A DNA stretch of 64,000 bases from Bactrocera neohumeralis (lineage: Eukaryota > Arthropoda > Insecta > Diptera > Tephritidae), in NCBI RefSeq assembly GCF_024586455.1, contig NC_065922.1, forward strand, positions 13,388,089 through 13,452,088. Direction: 5' to 3'. The notes below the pieces were generated by a model. It was not told the DNA's origin, did not search any database, and saw only the letters and a list, made by a program, of their open reading frames with translations. A program made the position numbers and the translations under genes. Positions 1 through 13,352 of this stretch are shown piece after piece. The first letter of the stretch is position 1. Every line of letters begins with the position of its first letter.

Positions 1-900
1 ACTTTTAGGCGTCTTGATGTGAAAAAATTTAAATCTCGGAATAAACCTGTTAAAACTTACTACTTTTTGCTTAAAAAATTAGTAATAAATTTTTAATAAA
101 TAATTTTAATTTAATTAATAGTTTTAATTTTTTTTATATAATTTTTATAATAAATAGCTGAAAATCGGTTTGTTTATGCTGTTTTTGTAAAATGTATTTG
201 ACTTTTAAGTGCTCCTGTGTGAATTAAACCAAAAATGCAAGAACAAAATAAGTAAAAAAAGATGTTTTCTTAACACAAGCATAACTTTAGGCGCTTGCAG
301 AGAAAAATGTTCAAACTTTCGATTAAGCATTTTCAAAACTTATATTTTTCTAATACATTCCATGAGCATTATTTTTAAATTTGTTTAGAATTTAAAAAAA
401 AATTTAATTTGTTAGCGCTAGAAACTTTCCTTAAATTATCATTTTCTCAAATTTCCGTGAAAAAATAATAATTAAATAATAATTATTATTAGGTTATAAA
501 GATACTTTTGAGTGTTCAACTGTGAACAACGCAGAAAATCAATGCATTAAAGAAGTTAAAATACATTTTTCCCTTAGCTTAGCACACTTTTAGGCAATCG
601 CCTGCGAAAACCGGTAATTTTACCACAAATAATTTTCAAACGTGGAATTTTTTGATGCATTTTATTGGTTACGAATTTAGTTAATTTTTTAAAATATTTT
701 TAAGCGATTTAAGGGAAAAATATTTTTATGAAAATAAAAAATTAAAAACAAAATTTTTAAAGAGACATTAAATTGCATGTTTTGGGTGTAACACTCTCAA
801 TAAAACTGAAAAAAAAACGAAAGAAATTTTTTTGTTCAATTCTTTCGAAATCAAAATTTGTAGAAATAATTTTGCCGTGATATATAGATTTTTTCAAAAT
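1..900. repeat. Degenerate AT-rich tandem repeat, ~300 bp period, cut by window edge
   Basis: Variants of a CTTTTAGGCGCTTG-like word followed by a TGTGAAAA-like word recur near 3, 203, 285, 506 and 588. The two pairs at 203/285 and 506/588 are each about 82 bp apart and start about 303 bp apart, as in a diverged tandem array. The sequence between them is A/T runs. No credible reading frame is present. The array probably continues left of the window. Confidence 0.45.
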
Positions 901-2335
901 TTTTATTTTTTTTATTAAAACACAGTATGTGGTCTACCTTTGGCCACTCTGCGCAATAAAAAAAAACTCAACTCACAAATCTAATTGAATAACAATCGTT
1001 TTGTTTACAGTGCGTGGCATGCTTTTAGGCGCTTTTGCCCTCGCATCAGGCACACACGACCTATATTCCATGACAATTTCATAATTATCTCGTTGCTTTG
1101 TTTGTTATCGCCGTTGCTTTTGTTGTTGTTGCCGCGGCGAAGTTGTAAACAACGGCATTGTTTTTTACTTTCATTATTTATTCAACGTTGCTGTTTTTGT
1201 TGTTGTAGTATGTGTGTGTTTTTATGCATTCGCCAGTTTTTCTGTTTTTGTTTCGTTTGTGGTCGCTCAGTTGGTTGACCACTTCAAAACAAAAATTACA
1301 CCAACAACTGGCCTACTCTGCGGCCAACACAACGCACACATAAGCACACACACACACACACACTAATATATGTATATATACAGGCGGTGAGCGAAGTAAC
1401 TGCGCTGGCCAGTCAAGCGGCGGCAGGTAGACCGTGGCGATTGATGGCGGCGCTGGTGGCGCGTGGGTGGCGGCGGCGGGGGGAGTGCTCGGCTCGCAAT
1501 GCCAAATTACTGCTGTACACTTGTGCATTTTTTCTCGATTTCATTTCGGTTAGTTCGTTTTGTTTCTGTTTTTACTTTTGCATGTAAATTTCTGCGTTTT
1601 TTCCGCAATTGTTTGGTGTTAACTCGCCGCCGCTGTTTTTGTTGTTGTACTTGAATATGAAATTCAATTTTTTTATGTTTTTTTAAGTGACTCCATGTTT
1701 ATTGTTATTGTTTTGCTTTTTGTACAACTTTATGACTCACGCACACGTACACATGCAGCCACACATGCCACAAGCACACACTTAGAGCTGCAAGTACATG
1801 TTTGTGTTGGTGTGCGTTCGCGTTGGCTGCGCTTGTGTTGAAGTGCGCTTTTTATCGAGTTGCTCGCCGATATTTGCCCTCGGTAAGCCATTGAATGATC
1901 AATTTCGCGGTGAAACTTGCGGTAAATAAGTGCGGTGCGCCAGCAATTTTTCAATTTTCAAGGTTTCACTTTTTCACAATTGCCTTCGCTTCGGCTTTTT
2001 TCCTCTTTTTCGGTGCGTTTTCGTTGCGATTTTGTTTTAATTTCAATTTATTGTTATTATTTCGATTTCATGTAAGAATTTTACTCGCCATTAATTGTTG
2101 CAACAAGCAAATAAAATACACTTTTGTGGCACTTAGTGTATGCAAGCGCTGTGTGTCTGTGTAAATATTGCAATGAAGATAAAAATGCGTAAATAAAAAT
2201 AAAATTCACAAAAACTTACGGTGTAAAAATATAATTCCATAAATATTCTGGCATTCGTAACATATTTGTTACAATTGTTACATAATATACATATATTAAA
2301 GATGTAATTTACATTTATTTATAAATGCAAAACAA
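901..2335. other. Host-like non-coding stretch with CA microsatellite
   Basis: Base composition rises toward balance at about 1,000-2,000. There is a (CA)n tract at about 1345-1362 and scattered GTTGTTGTT runs. Open frames here are short, overlap on both strands and translate to low-complexity leucine/phenylalanine/cysteine or valine strings, so I do not call them genes. No transposon protein was recognised. Confidence 0.5.
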
Positions 2336-2800
2336 TGACACAGGTTTCCTTTGGCGGCACCGAAGTTATGAGTTCGCTCATAAATACAAGAACTGAATTT
2401 TGTGCGAACAGTTTGTATAGCGGATGTGTGATATATTAGTTTGATCTAAACGATTTCTTCGGAAATTTACGGTTGTCTTAGATAATAATTCATACCGAAT
2501 TTCACAACGATATCTAGTCAAATATAACAGTTTTCTTCAAAAGGACTTGAGTTTTATCGACCAGTTTGTATGACAGCAATATGGTATAGTAGTACAAAAT
2601 CGGCCATTCCAGCACATCAAGTGCTTCTTGAGGTGAAAGGAACATGTGCAAAATTTCAGATCGATATCTCAAAAACTAAGGCACAAATTCACGTATGGAT
2701 ATGACCAAAACGACTCATCATATCATGGTGATCTAAATATAGATATATATATTGTGTCAAATAAAGGACCCTGAAATTATAATTTAAGTTCCCCGGCTAC
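2336..2800 (-). repeat. Interspersed repeat family B, reversed copy
   Basis: Read on the minus strand this matches the copies at 21950 and 40070. It has a GATCA..TGA.GAG-type box (minus strand of about 2713-2732), text resembling AAATTTCAGATCGATATCTC, and a terminal stretch resembling CTTCGGTG.CGCCGAAG (minus strand of about 2345-2370). No coding capacity is visible, so it is probably a non-autonomous element. The family resembles a very abundant tephritid repeat that I know only from recall. Confidence 0.6.
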
Positions 2801-2939
2801 AGCTTCAAAAAAATGTACTTGCTAAGTTGGTAGGACTCTCCTTAATTACTATGCCAAATATGAACGCAATCTGTCAATAAGTTTGTTTACAGCAGCTGCT
2901 TAAGTCGGTACACCTCAGTAACGCGTTACGATTTTTACA

Positions 2940-3348
2940 ATGGATAAAAATATCGAACAAAGAATATGTCAAAAATTTTGTATTTCTAACCAAATTTCAT
3001 GAGCGGATTGCTTGTAAATATTGGAAAAGGCTTACAGTGATTCAGTTTTATCAAAAGCACAAGCCTACGGGTGGTACAAAGCCTTCACAGATGGTTGGCA
3101 GATCGTTGAAGACATGCCTCGTTCTGGACGGCCTGCGACCTCTTTAGCTGATGAAAATATTATAAAAGTGTAGAAAATGGTATTTTAACATTATCAGACA
3201 AGTGTTAGTGAGATGGCAAGAGAGCTCGACATCTCCTCCGAGTCCATTTTAATGAATTTAGTAGATATTTTGGGTATGAAACGAGTTCTTGCTCAACTCA
3301 TTCAGATAAAGCTGAATTTTTATTCTCTCGCAACAATGTTGCTAAGGA
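2940..3348 (+). pseudogene. Mariner transposase, N-terminal half, broken
   Basis: From an ATG at 2940 the translation gives a mariner-type N-terminal DNA-binding region. MDKNIEQRIC is followed, after a stop, by pieces resembling YGWYKAFTDG, IVEDMPRSGRP and SEMARELDIS, then a stretch like VDILGMKRV. In intact mariners this is the paired helix-turn-helix region that binds the terminal inverted repeats. Several in-frame stops are visible (after IS, near 'ADCL', and after 'IIKV'). The similarity stops at about 3348, well before any catalytic aspartate, where family A begins. This is a dead fragment of a Tc1/mariner element; the subfamily was not determined. Confidence 0.8.
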
Positions 3349-3374
3349 ATCCTAAACTAAACTAAAGAGTCAGA

Positions 3375-4365
3375 TATAGGGTTATATATACCAAAGTGAT
3401 CAGGGTGACGAGTAGAGTTGAAATCCGGATGTCTGTCTGTCCGTCCGTCCGTCCGTCCGTGCAAGCTGTAACTTGAGTAAAAATTGAGATATCATGATGA
3501 AACTTGGTACACGTATTCCTTGGCTCCATAAGAAGGTTAAGTTCGAAGATGGGCAAAATCGGCCAACTGCCACGCCCACAAAATGGCGGAAACCGAAAAC
3601 CTATAAAGTGTCATAACTAAGCCATAAATAAAGATATTAAAGTGAAATTTGGCACAAGGGATCGCATTAGGGAGGGGCATATCTGTACACAATTTTTTTT
3701 TGGAAAAGTGGGCGTGGCCCCGCCCCCTACTAAGTTTTTTGTACATATCTCGGAAACTACTATAGCTATGTCAACCAAACTCTACAGAGTCGTTTTTTTC
3801 AGGCATGTCCATATACAGTTTAAAAATGGAAGAAATCTGATAATAACCACGCCCACCTCACGTTGTTGGCATACAAAGGTTATGTTGAAAATCACTAAAA
3901 GTGCGTTAACCGACTAACAAAAAACGTCAGAAACACTAAATTTTATGAAAGAAATGGCAGAAGGAAGCTGCACCCAGACTTTTTTTAAAAATTGAAAATG
4001 GGCGTGGCGTCGCCCACTTATGGACCAAAAACCATATCTCGGGAACCACTCGACCGATTTCAATGAAATTCGGTATATACTATTTTCTTAACACCCTGAT
4101 GACATGTACGAAATATGGGTGAAATCGGTTCACAACCACGCCTTCTTCCAATATAACGCTATTTTGAATTCCATCTGATGCCTTCTCTGTCTAATATATA
4201 CATTAGGAACCAATGATGATAGCGGAATAAAACTTTACAAAAATACGGTATTTGAAAAATATGTAAATGACGTATAATGAAATCTCGATTATCACTTTAT
4301 CATGCGAGAGTATAAAATGTTCGGTGACACCCGAACTTAGCCCTTCCTTACTTGTTTTTGCATAA
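3375..4365 (+). repeat. Interspersed repeat family A with GTCC/GTCT microsatellite
   Basis: It contains the box GATCAGGGTGACGAG at 3398-3412, a (GTCT/GTCC)n run at about 3431-3461, several 'AAATCGG' or 'GAAATTCGG' words, CCACGCCC motifs, and a terminal ATAAAATGTTCGG..CACCCGAACTTAG stretch at about 4313-4340. A reversed relative lies at 54950-55940. The GTCY run recalls the proto-microsatellite described in dipteran mini-me/DINE-1 (Helitron-related) elements; that assignment is inference. The open frames within it have no recognisable domain. Confidence 0.65.
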
Positions 4366-7300
4366 ATTCATTTTGAAAAATTTTTCTTCTTACTTCTTGT
4401 TCAAAATTTTTTAAATAAAAAATATTTTGTCTTATTTTTTATAAAAATTTTTTGTATTAAAAATGTATAATTTTTTTATAAAAAAATCTATTAATTTTTT
4501 GTTGAAAAAATATTTTAATTTTTTGTTAAAAAATATTTTATTTGGGTAATACTATACCACAAAGATATTTTATCACTTTTGCACACGTCATTCGTAAAGT
4601 TTAGCATACCATTAGGCCTCCTAAAGTAAACATACTAATTATAGTTTATTTTGCATAGATTATTTTCGAGTCAAAGCAATAAAGTCAATATAATACATTT
4701 TTGCGCGAAATCTGAAATATTTGAAATATTTCGAAAATATTTCAGATAACTTGTATTTGTTTTCAATTTTATCGTATTAAATTTCTTGTATCAATTTGTA
4801 AAGTCAAACAGGCTTAGAAACATTTCCAATAAAGATCTCTTGGCAAATTTAAGTTTGGTGTTAATAATGTAATGTATTACTACTTTTTAAGAATTTTTTT
4901 TACGTAAAAAATATACATATGGCAACTCTATCAAATATTGCAACTATTAACATGCATGCCTAGTTATAAAAGCCAGTTTTATCTAATAAGTTTCATTGCA
5001 GATTTTAAACACATTTAAACTCATTTCAAAATATTTTCACCTGCAAATCATTTTAAGGGGAGATTTCTTAAATGAGTCAAGTCGGCTGTGGCATAATTGA
5101 CAGGATTATGAGTACCTGTCTTTGAACTTTTGATATCAGTTTTGAAAAATGTAAGGCTCATGTCCGACAATTCTCGTTTTCAAAGTCCCTGCAACGCATA
5201 ATTTCAAAACTACTGCACCGTTCGTTTGGAAATTTTAAACACTATTTCAACAAATATTTACCAGCTATCGTTGGCGAGTTCTTTAAACATTTTCAAAATA
5301 CTTTTCATTTTACAACAATAAATTAGGTTTTTTTTTCAAAAATCGCGTTTTTCCCCTTCAAATAGACCCCTTCGTAATTCAACTATTTTCCGAGACGCCC
5401 AAAGGAATTGCCGTAACTTCTGGATTTTTCAACATTTCTTCAAGAAAATTTCACAGAATATTTTCAAATATATTATTATAAAATACCATTGTGCTTTTGA
5501 AAATTATACTGTTTCACAAAGAAAGAATTAACACTAGTCGAGTTAGCTCGTAAACAATGTTGTTATAATTCTTTATTTATTTAATTGAAAATTTTAAACA
5601 TTTCTTAAAAAAAAATTTGTAGCGATAATATAAATGTCTTTCACAGCACCCAAATTGGCTTTGTTTTTACATATTTCTTTATATATTATATACGTATAAC
5701 ATCCATCTGAGTAAAACAGCGAACAACTGCAAAAATATGCAAGTTTCAGGTCTCTATGGGTGCTGCGAGCGTATCGAAAGCTCAGCAGAACATGGCAATT
5801 TTGTTGCATTTTTTTCAAATGTTTACATTGGGCATCATCCATTCCCTCACATACAACTACATATATTAACAGCAATTTTTTTGTTTAATAGAAAATTTTC
5901 ATTGCTAAACTTCTTTTAGTTAGCTCCTTTCATTCGTAGTCAATAGCCATTTCAAAGTTCTTAATAGCTTGCTCTTTGTAAATAATAAAAATTGTTTTCA
6001 AGTATCTGAAATGACACTTACAGTTATTTTTATGAACCCAAAAGTGTTTAATATTATTTGAAATAGCGTTACAACAAATAGAAAAGCAATTTTTTTAATC
6101 TAGGTGCCTCTGGCAGCCTTAGCATCTGGTTTAAACATAAAATACGATGACCTAAACCCCATAAATATTTTTAATAAAAGCTAATACTTTTTTTTTTAAT
6201 ATGCTCTTTTCTGCTACAAATGATTTATGCTTTTTTCTCTTAAGTAAAAAAAAACTTGTTTATGTCGCGACGATGATATTCTTATTATATTAAAAGCCAA
6301 TCATTTTCACCAAACTTATTTACACAGATACTCAGCAACATTGTACTATCCAGAAAAAACTGCATTGTAATATGTTTAACAAAACTTTTTCCGAAAATTA
6401 TTACTTTTCAGAGCCGCCGCTCTGTATTAAGTGCTTTTCACATTTGACATCAAAAACGTAGCCTACAACTTGGCGCTCAGCTGTTATGCTAGCGAAGGCA
6501 AACATTTAATATATGCCAAGGCGTTCACGAATGACTGTTTTAGAGAAATAGAGACGTAAAATAGAAATGTAATGTTTTACAGAAAAAAAATAGAGCGAAT
6601 CTCATTTTTTATTTTTTAGAAGTTTTTAAAAAAATATTCACTACATTTTCATGACTAGTAGGTGGGTTAAAAGGCAATCGCTTCGTCGTTCTTAGTACAT
6701 ACTTATATTCTTATTTTGGCTTTAAAAGTTGATTTATTTTATACTTTTATTTTATAGTCTAAATAAGCCAATGGTTTACACATTTACACATTTTCCGAAA
6801 CAATTGTTATGAGTAACTGAGTTGTGAAAAGCAGGCAATATCACTGGACAAATTTAGAAAAAAATGTGCAAAAGTTGCGAATTTGTTGGAATAAAATTGC
6901 AGTAAATATGCAACAAGTCATAGTTCACTCAATTTTAACACGTTTGTTCTAAGGATCTGAGGCCAACCACGAATTAGTTATTTTACCAACTTCGAATGAT
7001 TTCTTGAATTCTTTTCTTGAATTTTTCACTCACGCCAATAAAGTTTAAATGATAAAAAAATAGCTAACAGATCAGTTTCACCAAAGAGTAAGAGAGAGAG
7101 CCACTAAGTACGAGTAGAAATTATAAGGATTGCAGTTTTACCCCAAAGTTCAAAATTAATTAAATTTTCTCTAGCAAAAATGAAATTATTAAAATCATTT
7201 TTCATTTATCGATAATTTTTATTTATTTATCTCAGGGCACTTTGATTTCGTCGTTTGGTTTCTTAAAATACACTAAAATATTGCCTCAAAGTTATGCCAA

Positions 7301-7690
7301 TTTGTGAAGTCGCACGAATAAAAAAATGTTGATTTTCATAGAAAATTAAAATTTCGACACAGACATCCATATGTTCAACAGGATCAAGATATTTAAGTAT
7401 TAAACAAGAAATAAAATTTGTCGTGAATTTTTAAAACGAAAATTATTAAAAAAAAAAATTATAACTTTTGTATTGTTGTTGTTCAGAAGAACAGATTGGT
7501 TCAATAAGGATATAAAATAACGTGAGTAGCCTAATTCCTGGTGGTTTCACAATGATTCCCTGAGCGTCTCGGTGCGTTGTTTAGCCTACCTACCTAAAAA
7601 TTGTGGCACTGTGAATCTCTCTGTTAGACTTAGGTTTGGCATTTAGAAGAATTTTATCAAAAACAGCATAACGAAAAAATCATATTAGTT
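4366..7690. other. AT-rich non-coding stretch, nothing recognised
   Basis: It begins with A/T-run repeats (about 4370-4545, variants of AAAATATTTTAATTTTTTG) and continues as AT-rich sequence with short frames only. The frames near 5594-5919 run antiparallel to each other and show no domain. I saw no transposase, RNA gene or long inverted repeat here. Confidence 0.4.
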
Positions 7691-7714
7691 ATTTTAAGCG
7701 GTTACTTTGGTTTT

Positions 7715-8107
7715 TTTTTTTTTGAAAAAAAAATGTCGCAAAATTTGCACAGAAATTTTCATTTTTTTTGTATAAATGTCTACCAAAAATCCGATTTTCA
7801 GTTTTTTTTCCTTTCGTCCAAGTCCTAAGTTAAGGATTTGACTAAAACATGTATTTTTTCACTTTAACTGATCCTGTAAGAAATTAACCTGCCAACGCGG
7901 GCGCATCTTTTTCCGAGGGGTCACCGGAAATGGCGTCGCAGAGGCCAAGTTTAAAATACTTTTTTTCCTAAAAATTTCAGAATTTCTTTGTTGATAGTGT
8001 ATGTTTGTAACAATAAAAAATTCTTATAAGAATATTTAATTTTTATATGAGAAAAAATTCTTGAAAAAAGGCTGCTTTTTACCAGAGAAAACCCATGTAG
8101 CCCCTTA
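7715..8107 (-). repeat. Interspersed repeat family C, reversed copy
   Basis: The reverse complement aligns along its length with 20825-21180. Shared landmarks are GCGACGCC.TTTCCGGTGACC, TTGGCAGG, TACAGGATCA, AAAGTGAAAAAATAC and the boundary text TACATGGGTTT (minus strand near 8095). Divergence by eye is roughly 20%. No coding frame is visible. The class of element is unknown to me. Confidence 0.65.
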
Positions 8108-9400
8108 GAAATTCATCCTCCTTCGTTTTTTTTGCACTATTCACACTTAGGGAAGGACGAAAAATCATTGCTTGAAGTTGAAATATGTTTAATGGGCTCA
8201 AAACGCTTTATATCTAAGCGTTATATAAGCGATGATATAAAAAGTGTCCGACATTTGTAATGCAAAAATTCTTTATTAATATAAGTCTTACGGCATGGTG
8301 AGTCACTCTGTCGCATTTAGATACTGGTTTTAAAATAATGCTTTTAAAAGGCTTTTCATAGATATCCTTAAATATTTTTAGGTTTAGGTTTGTAGCATTG
8401 AAACCTTTTTCATTCAGGTAGTTTTTTACTCACTCAATTTTGGCGGCGTCAAAAGGTGCACAGATATTTTGAAAGCAGTTTTTTAGGTAGCCATTAAATA
8501 TTTTTCTTTTCACACTTGTTATTTTGACAAAATTACGAGAAGATATGAGGTCGAAATCGCCAAAATCTCTGTTCAAAAAAATGCTTTTATAAGTTTTGAA
8601 CCAAATTTGTAAAAAAATCTATACATGTCGAGTAGTTTTCTTACTCGCAAAAGGCAATCCACAAATGGTTTAAGAGCTATAAAATTATTTGCGTATAGTT
8701 TAATAAAATGGAGTGAATAAAAGCTGAAATCAGTATATTGCTTTCCTTACTCTGTATATAGTTGTAGCAGATTCGATAATTTAGTACTTCAAAGGAAGGA
8801 AGAAAAATTTCTTCACAGTGTCTAAGGGAGCTCTATTAGTACCGGATATAGATCAGAAACAGAAACAGAAACTAGAACAGAAACTTATTTGCTCTTCGAT
8901 CTCATTTGCGGATCCAAAAATTTTACATTTACTTCTAAAAAGAAAATCTTAAGCTAGTGCTTTGCCTGCCAAACTAAAGTGGTACACGTACTTTTTATAA
9001 GACGAATTTGAAAAGATTTTCTGTTAGGCGCATCGAAGAGTTTTTAATTGTCTGGAGGATATTATACGATATATTATAATATATGTATTATTATAGAAAT
9101 ATTTTAAGAATTTTGAAAATATGTCGATCATTTCTTGTTAGACAAACACAAATATATGCGCGAAATAATTATGTCAGAAAGCATTACTTGGAACTTACAT
9201 TTGTGATAAACACTTTTTATGAGCTTACTAAATTCGGCTGGCTGCTTTTATGTGGATATTGTGAAGAAATATTTATTTCAGCATCATCGGCAAATAGAAA
9301 GTTGACTAATTTTTCACCTTTACACAACACTTTACAAACTCACGCCAACAACAACAAAAGTAGATTTTCGACAAGTAATTTTGTACTTATTTTTTTTTAT
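8108..9400. other. AT-rich non-coding stretch
   Basis: It contains a short AGAAAC tandem run near 8858-8885. An open frame beginning at 9083 (167 codons) starts in AT-rich DNA and runs into CAA-rich, host-like sequence. It has no domain or signal that I recognise, and an antiparallel frame overlaps its end, so it was not called as a gene. Confidence 0.35.
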
Positions 9401-12400
9401 TCACAATTATGCCACAAAACTGTTATAGAATTCCCACGCACAAATTCACGATTAAATTTTCACTCGAATTTCAGTCGAACTGATTCTGGTTACACTGCAC
9501 TTGAAAACGCGAATTTGCCACAATCTAAATGGCATGCAAGAGCGCGGCGACACCACCAACAAAAATCTGCCACTTGCAACCTGTAATTTTACACTTGCCA
9601 CCTGGTCGCTTTTGGTCAGTTGGTCAACAAAAGTGCACACGCATTAACGGCGGTCACGCGTGAGAAAAGCGAGACGCACTTTGCAAAGGTGCGATTTTAA
9701 TGCCGCGGAACGCGCGTACGATGCTGCTTTCGATGCGATGCAAAGTGCAACTTTAAATTACGCAAATTTGTGAGCCGGAAATGCGGCCGCCAAGTTGGTG
9801 GTCAAAATACCGAGTGACATATGCCACGACGACGACGACAACGAGACAGCGCCAACGGCAAACGGTAAACGGTAACACGTTAATGGCAACACCAGCAACG
9901 ACGGCGACAAAAACTACTACCGGCCGCACGAGTGGCGTTACGAGTGTGGCGCGCGCGACGTCATGCACTGCCCGCAACACTGCTGCAAATGCAATGATGC
10001 GTTGGTGTTGGCGTTGCAGGCAACAACAACACACAACCACAACAACAAGGAATGAGTTGTATGCAAATTTTCGTGATATTTTTGGGCGTTGAGTTGCGGT
10101 GTTGGCGTTGGTGTTCACAAGTTCCGGTTGTTTAGAGGAGCGCGTTGCATGGCGTATGTTTTGTGAACTGCTACTAATTTGATACTGTTAACGTGTTGGC
10201 GCGCGTAACGCGTTGTAGCGCTATTTAGCAATACGAAATATAGTCGACTGGCTACACTGCTGTGGCACGGCAGAAATGCAAATAGTGATAAGCGCACGAC
10301 GGCAACACAATTTTGAGTTGAAAATTTACAAAATTCCGCCTCATTTTCCGCCAGCAACGCATTATTAAGTGAAGGCGTACATATGTGCGCACACAAGCAC
10401 ACACATGCATGTGATGTTGTGCGTTTGTGGCGCTGAGTTGCACGCGCGCGCAACAGAGAGTTGTGGCGCTGGCTGTTGCTGCCCGCGTCAGCAGCGCGCT
10501 TGAGTCCTTTTCTCTGCTGCTTGAGTCCATTGTGTGCGTGGGCCAAGCGGCAGGTCTGCAAAGTGACGAAAGGGTTACGCGCTACTCAAGCGCTGCACAA
10601 GCTCATATGAGCGCTGATTGCAGACACAAGCTAAGCTGATGTGAGCGCTCTTTGCGGACACAAGCGCGCGCTCATTTAAGCTCTCACTTTGGCTTGCTCA
10701 GTTGCTGGCGCTGCTGTGTGAGCAGCGTTGAGCGCACTTGAGTTAGTATTTTATTTGTTATGGAGCCGGAAACGGAAGCGTAACCATATACATGCTGTCA
10801 CCCACATTGCGGCGCGTTGGTAGGTCGTCTTAATAGCGCGCAACGTTATGCTACTTACTGCTGTATGTTATATATAGTAAACGAATTGTAAGAAGTTAGC
10901 GCGTTTGCTGGCGGCACGGCGCTATGTAATGCGCACTAGTTTTAATTTTGCGCGCTTCTAAACTTTATCTAATATTTTGCGCTTTAACTTTGCGACCGTT
11001 CTATATACCGTTCGCGTATGTATAAAATAATAATGCACAATATACGCGTCCTCAACACCAAGGACATGTTGTGCAACAACTTGAACACTTCCGCCGCACA
11101 CAACGTCTAACCTGACCGCAGCGCCTTCAGTGCCTTTACTGGCATGCAACGCGCTACATAGTTGTAGACTTAATGCAACCATATATGAATTGGTCAAGTA
11201 ACGGTGAAATGGGGTTAAAAATTAACAACAACAACAAACACAAATCTGTGCGCGCCTCATTTCATTATCATTAAAGTCGCGCGCTGAGCGCAAACAAAAC
11301 ACACAAAGGAGATGTTGCGTGTGGTGTGAGGCGTAATCAGCCAGCCGCGCGGTCATTCGTTGCGTTGGTCATTCATGCAAATAAATGAATGTGAAATAAA
11401 TTTAAAATAAATGAAATAAAAGGCGGAAATACAACAATTCCGCTGCTGCGGCGCGCCGGTCAAAGCGAAACAAAACAAAAAAAGGATGATAATAACCCCT
11501 TCCCGACAGATGATGTCAGCATATGTAATTATATATACAAATATATACATATGTACATATGTGTAATAGATCAAAGCAACACACATACACACGTGTTGTT
11601 ATCATACATACATATATGTATAAGTGTGTCTATATATATATTCAAGGCTCAGCCGTCAGCAGCGGCTTCAAACAACTTTTAAGTCTTACATATGTACACA
11701 TATGCATATGTATGTGTGTATATGTATGTATACAGTAGCATCTATTTTTGTGTGGCTTTCACATTTCACTCATTTGAGTATAAAATCAGGTTTATTTCGA
11801 TACAAAAACACATAAATTTCACAACATTATCAGCTAAAGGAACAATAGCAACAACACAACCACATACAAACATATATGTGAGTATTAATGAGCGGCTGCG
11901 GTGGTTGTTTGAGCAATAGAAACTAGTTTCAGCAAGCGCACACACATAAATACACACACACACATGTATAGGGATGCAAATAGTTGCTGGAAAATGCTAG
12001 CAGTGGGATGGGCCAACCTCCAGACACACACACATATATAAATATGTATATATATACATATGCACATATATTTACATATATACACCTCCACTCAACTACT
12101 AAATATATGCATATACCATATATAACGGCACTTTTTGTAGTTGCAACGCACACACACCCATGCATACTTACACATATACAAATGTAGCCAAGTGAGATGG
12201 CTATATTCATGCATATGTATTGGCGCATTAATAAACGTACGCTCATTAACATAAACGCCAGCGTTGATAGCACTAGAGCGCAGCCAGTAATACAACAACA
12301 ATGCGCTGCAAACTAACGTACTATAACGGTGGCAAATGCGAACAGCAATGAAGCGATTGCAAAATGCATTGAATATGTTGCTCATACGCTTAGCAATATG

Positions 12401-12640
12401 AGCGGCTATTTGAATGGATAAACATGCTATATATATATATGTATATATATGTAAATACAACACATATTATATGCTCATGTGTGTGTTTTGTTCCTATGTA
12501 TGCTTGTATAAAGCGGAAACTTCATATACATATATACCGTTAAGTAGCACATACATGCATGCAATGCTTTAGCAGTCAAAATATACATGCATATAGTATA
12601 TATCGAAATGAGCGCAATTATTTATCAGCACATACAGTGT
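9401..12640. other. GC-richer host-like island rich in CAA, CA and CATATG words
   Basis: About 9,500-11,400 is clearly GC-richer than its surroundings (many GCGC and CGACGACGA-like words, CAACAACAA at 10020-10050). About 11,500-12,540 is dominated by ACATATGTA-type palindromic repeats and CA runs. Frames here are overlapping and low-complexity (poly-threonine one way, poly-valine the other). It may hold promoter, intron or enhancer DNA of a neighbouring gene, but no splice-consistent exon could be defended. Confidence 0.45.
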
Positions 12641-13032
12641 GGAGCAAGTGTATGGGTACGATTGGTCAGAAATAATTTTGATAACATTAGGCAACGAGTT
12701 TTATTTTAATTTAATTTATTTCTTTGTTTTTATTTTTCTTTTTGTAAATTTCAATACATTTAAAATCTGTTTAATTGTAAAATATAATTAATAAATTTCA
12801 TGAAATTATGATTTATGAGCATATTTTTTCAAATAATAAAAATGTACAGATTTTTTTATTATATTAGCAAGGGTTATGCGACTAATTTTCGAATAGGAGA
12901 TCGGACAATTAATCTAGTCATATTTTTTATGTTGCCAAAAAATTAAATAATAATAAGGTTGAAGCTGTTTATATGAAATTGACTACTTCTGAATGACAAA
13001 AAAAGCGAAAATCAATGGCGTTTAGGCTTTAC

Positions 13033-13205
13033 AAGGTGCGTTCCAAAGTAAACAGGACTTAAAAAAAAAACAGAACAAATGGTTTTTTCGACAAAATCAA
13101 TTTATTTTAGTCAAAATATTCTTCTTCTGCTGCAACACAGCTTTTATCACGGTCCAAAAGCATGTGAAACGAACATGTATACCGCAAAAGTGAATATTTT
13201 TTAGG
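13033..13205 (-). mobile_element. End fragment of a mariner-like element
   Basis: The text from GGTGCGTTCCAAAGTAAACA at 13036 onward, followed by AACAAATGGTTTTTTCGAC and then CACGGTCCAAAAGCATG at about 13151-13167, resembles the terminus of a fly mariner lineage read from its 3' end. No transposase catalytic motif remains and the other terminus was not found. The assignment rests on recalled terminal sequence. Confidence 0.45.
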
Positions 13206-13238
13206 CTATCAAGAAACACTATATGGCCATTTTAGCTC

Positions 13239-13352
13239 TGTTGTTGTTGTTGTTGCTGTTGTAGCGGCAGAATTCTGCTGAGTTGATAGTCCTTGGCCAG
13301 ACAAATATCCGGATCCGTACCGGTTACGTAGACCCGAGTGACGTGGGAACGA
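13239..13352 (-). mobile_element. SINE-like element with CAA tail
   Basis: On the minus strand this reads from about 13352 as a GTTCCCACG start, then CTACGTAACCGG, ATCCGGATATTTGTC, CAAGGACTATCAACT, AGAATTCTGCCGCTACAAC and a (CAA/CAG)n tail at 13239-13262. A truncated relative lies at 32843-32907. The short length, lack of coding capacity and simple 3' tail fit a SINE. A polymerase III B-box is only weakly suggested by GGGTCTACG, so the origin is uncertain. Confidence 0.55.

Noticed and set aside
9083..9586. 167-codon frame possibly a host gene
   Set aside because: It begins in AT-rich DNA and crosses a composition boundary, no family is recognisable, and a second frame overlaps its end on the other strand.
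9753..10118. Long antiparallel open frames in a GC-richer island
   Set aside because: One strand reads poly-threonine/arginine and the other poly-valine because of ACGACGACG and CAACAACAA repeats. There is no domain, and both strands are equally open.
12633..12660. Possible Tc1-type terminus (ACAGTGTGGAGCAAGTG)
   Set aside because: No partner terminus and no transposase text nearby.
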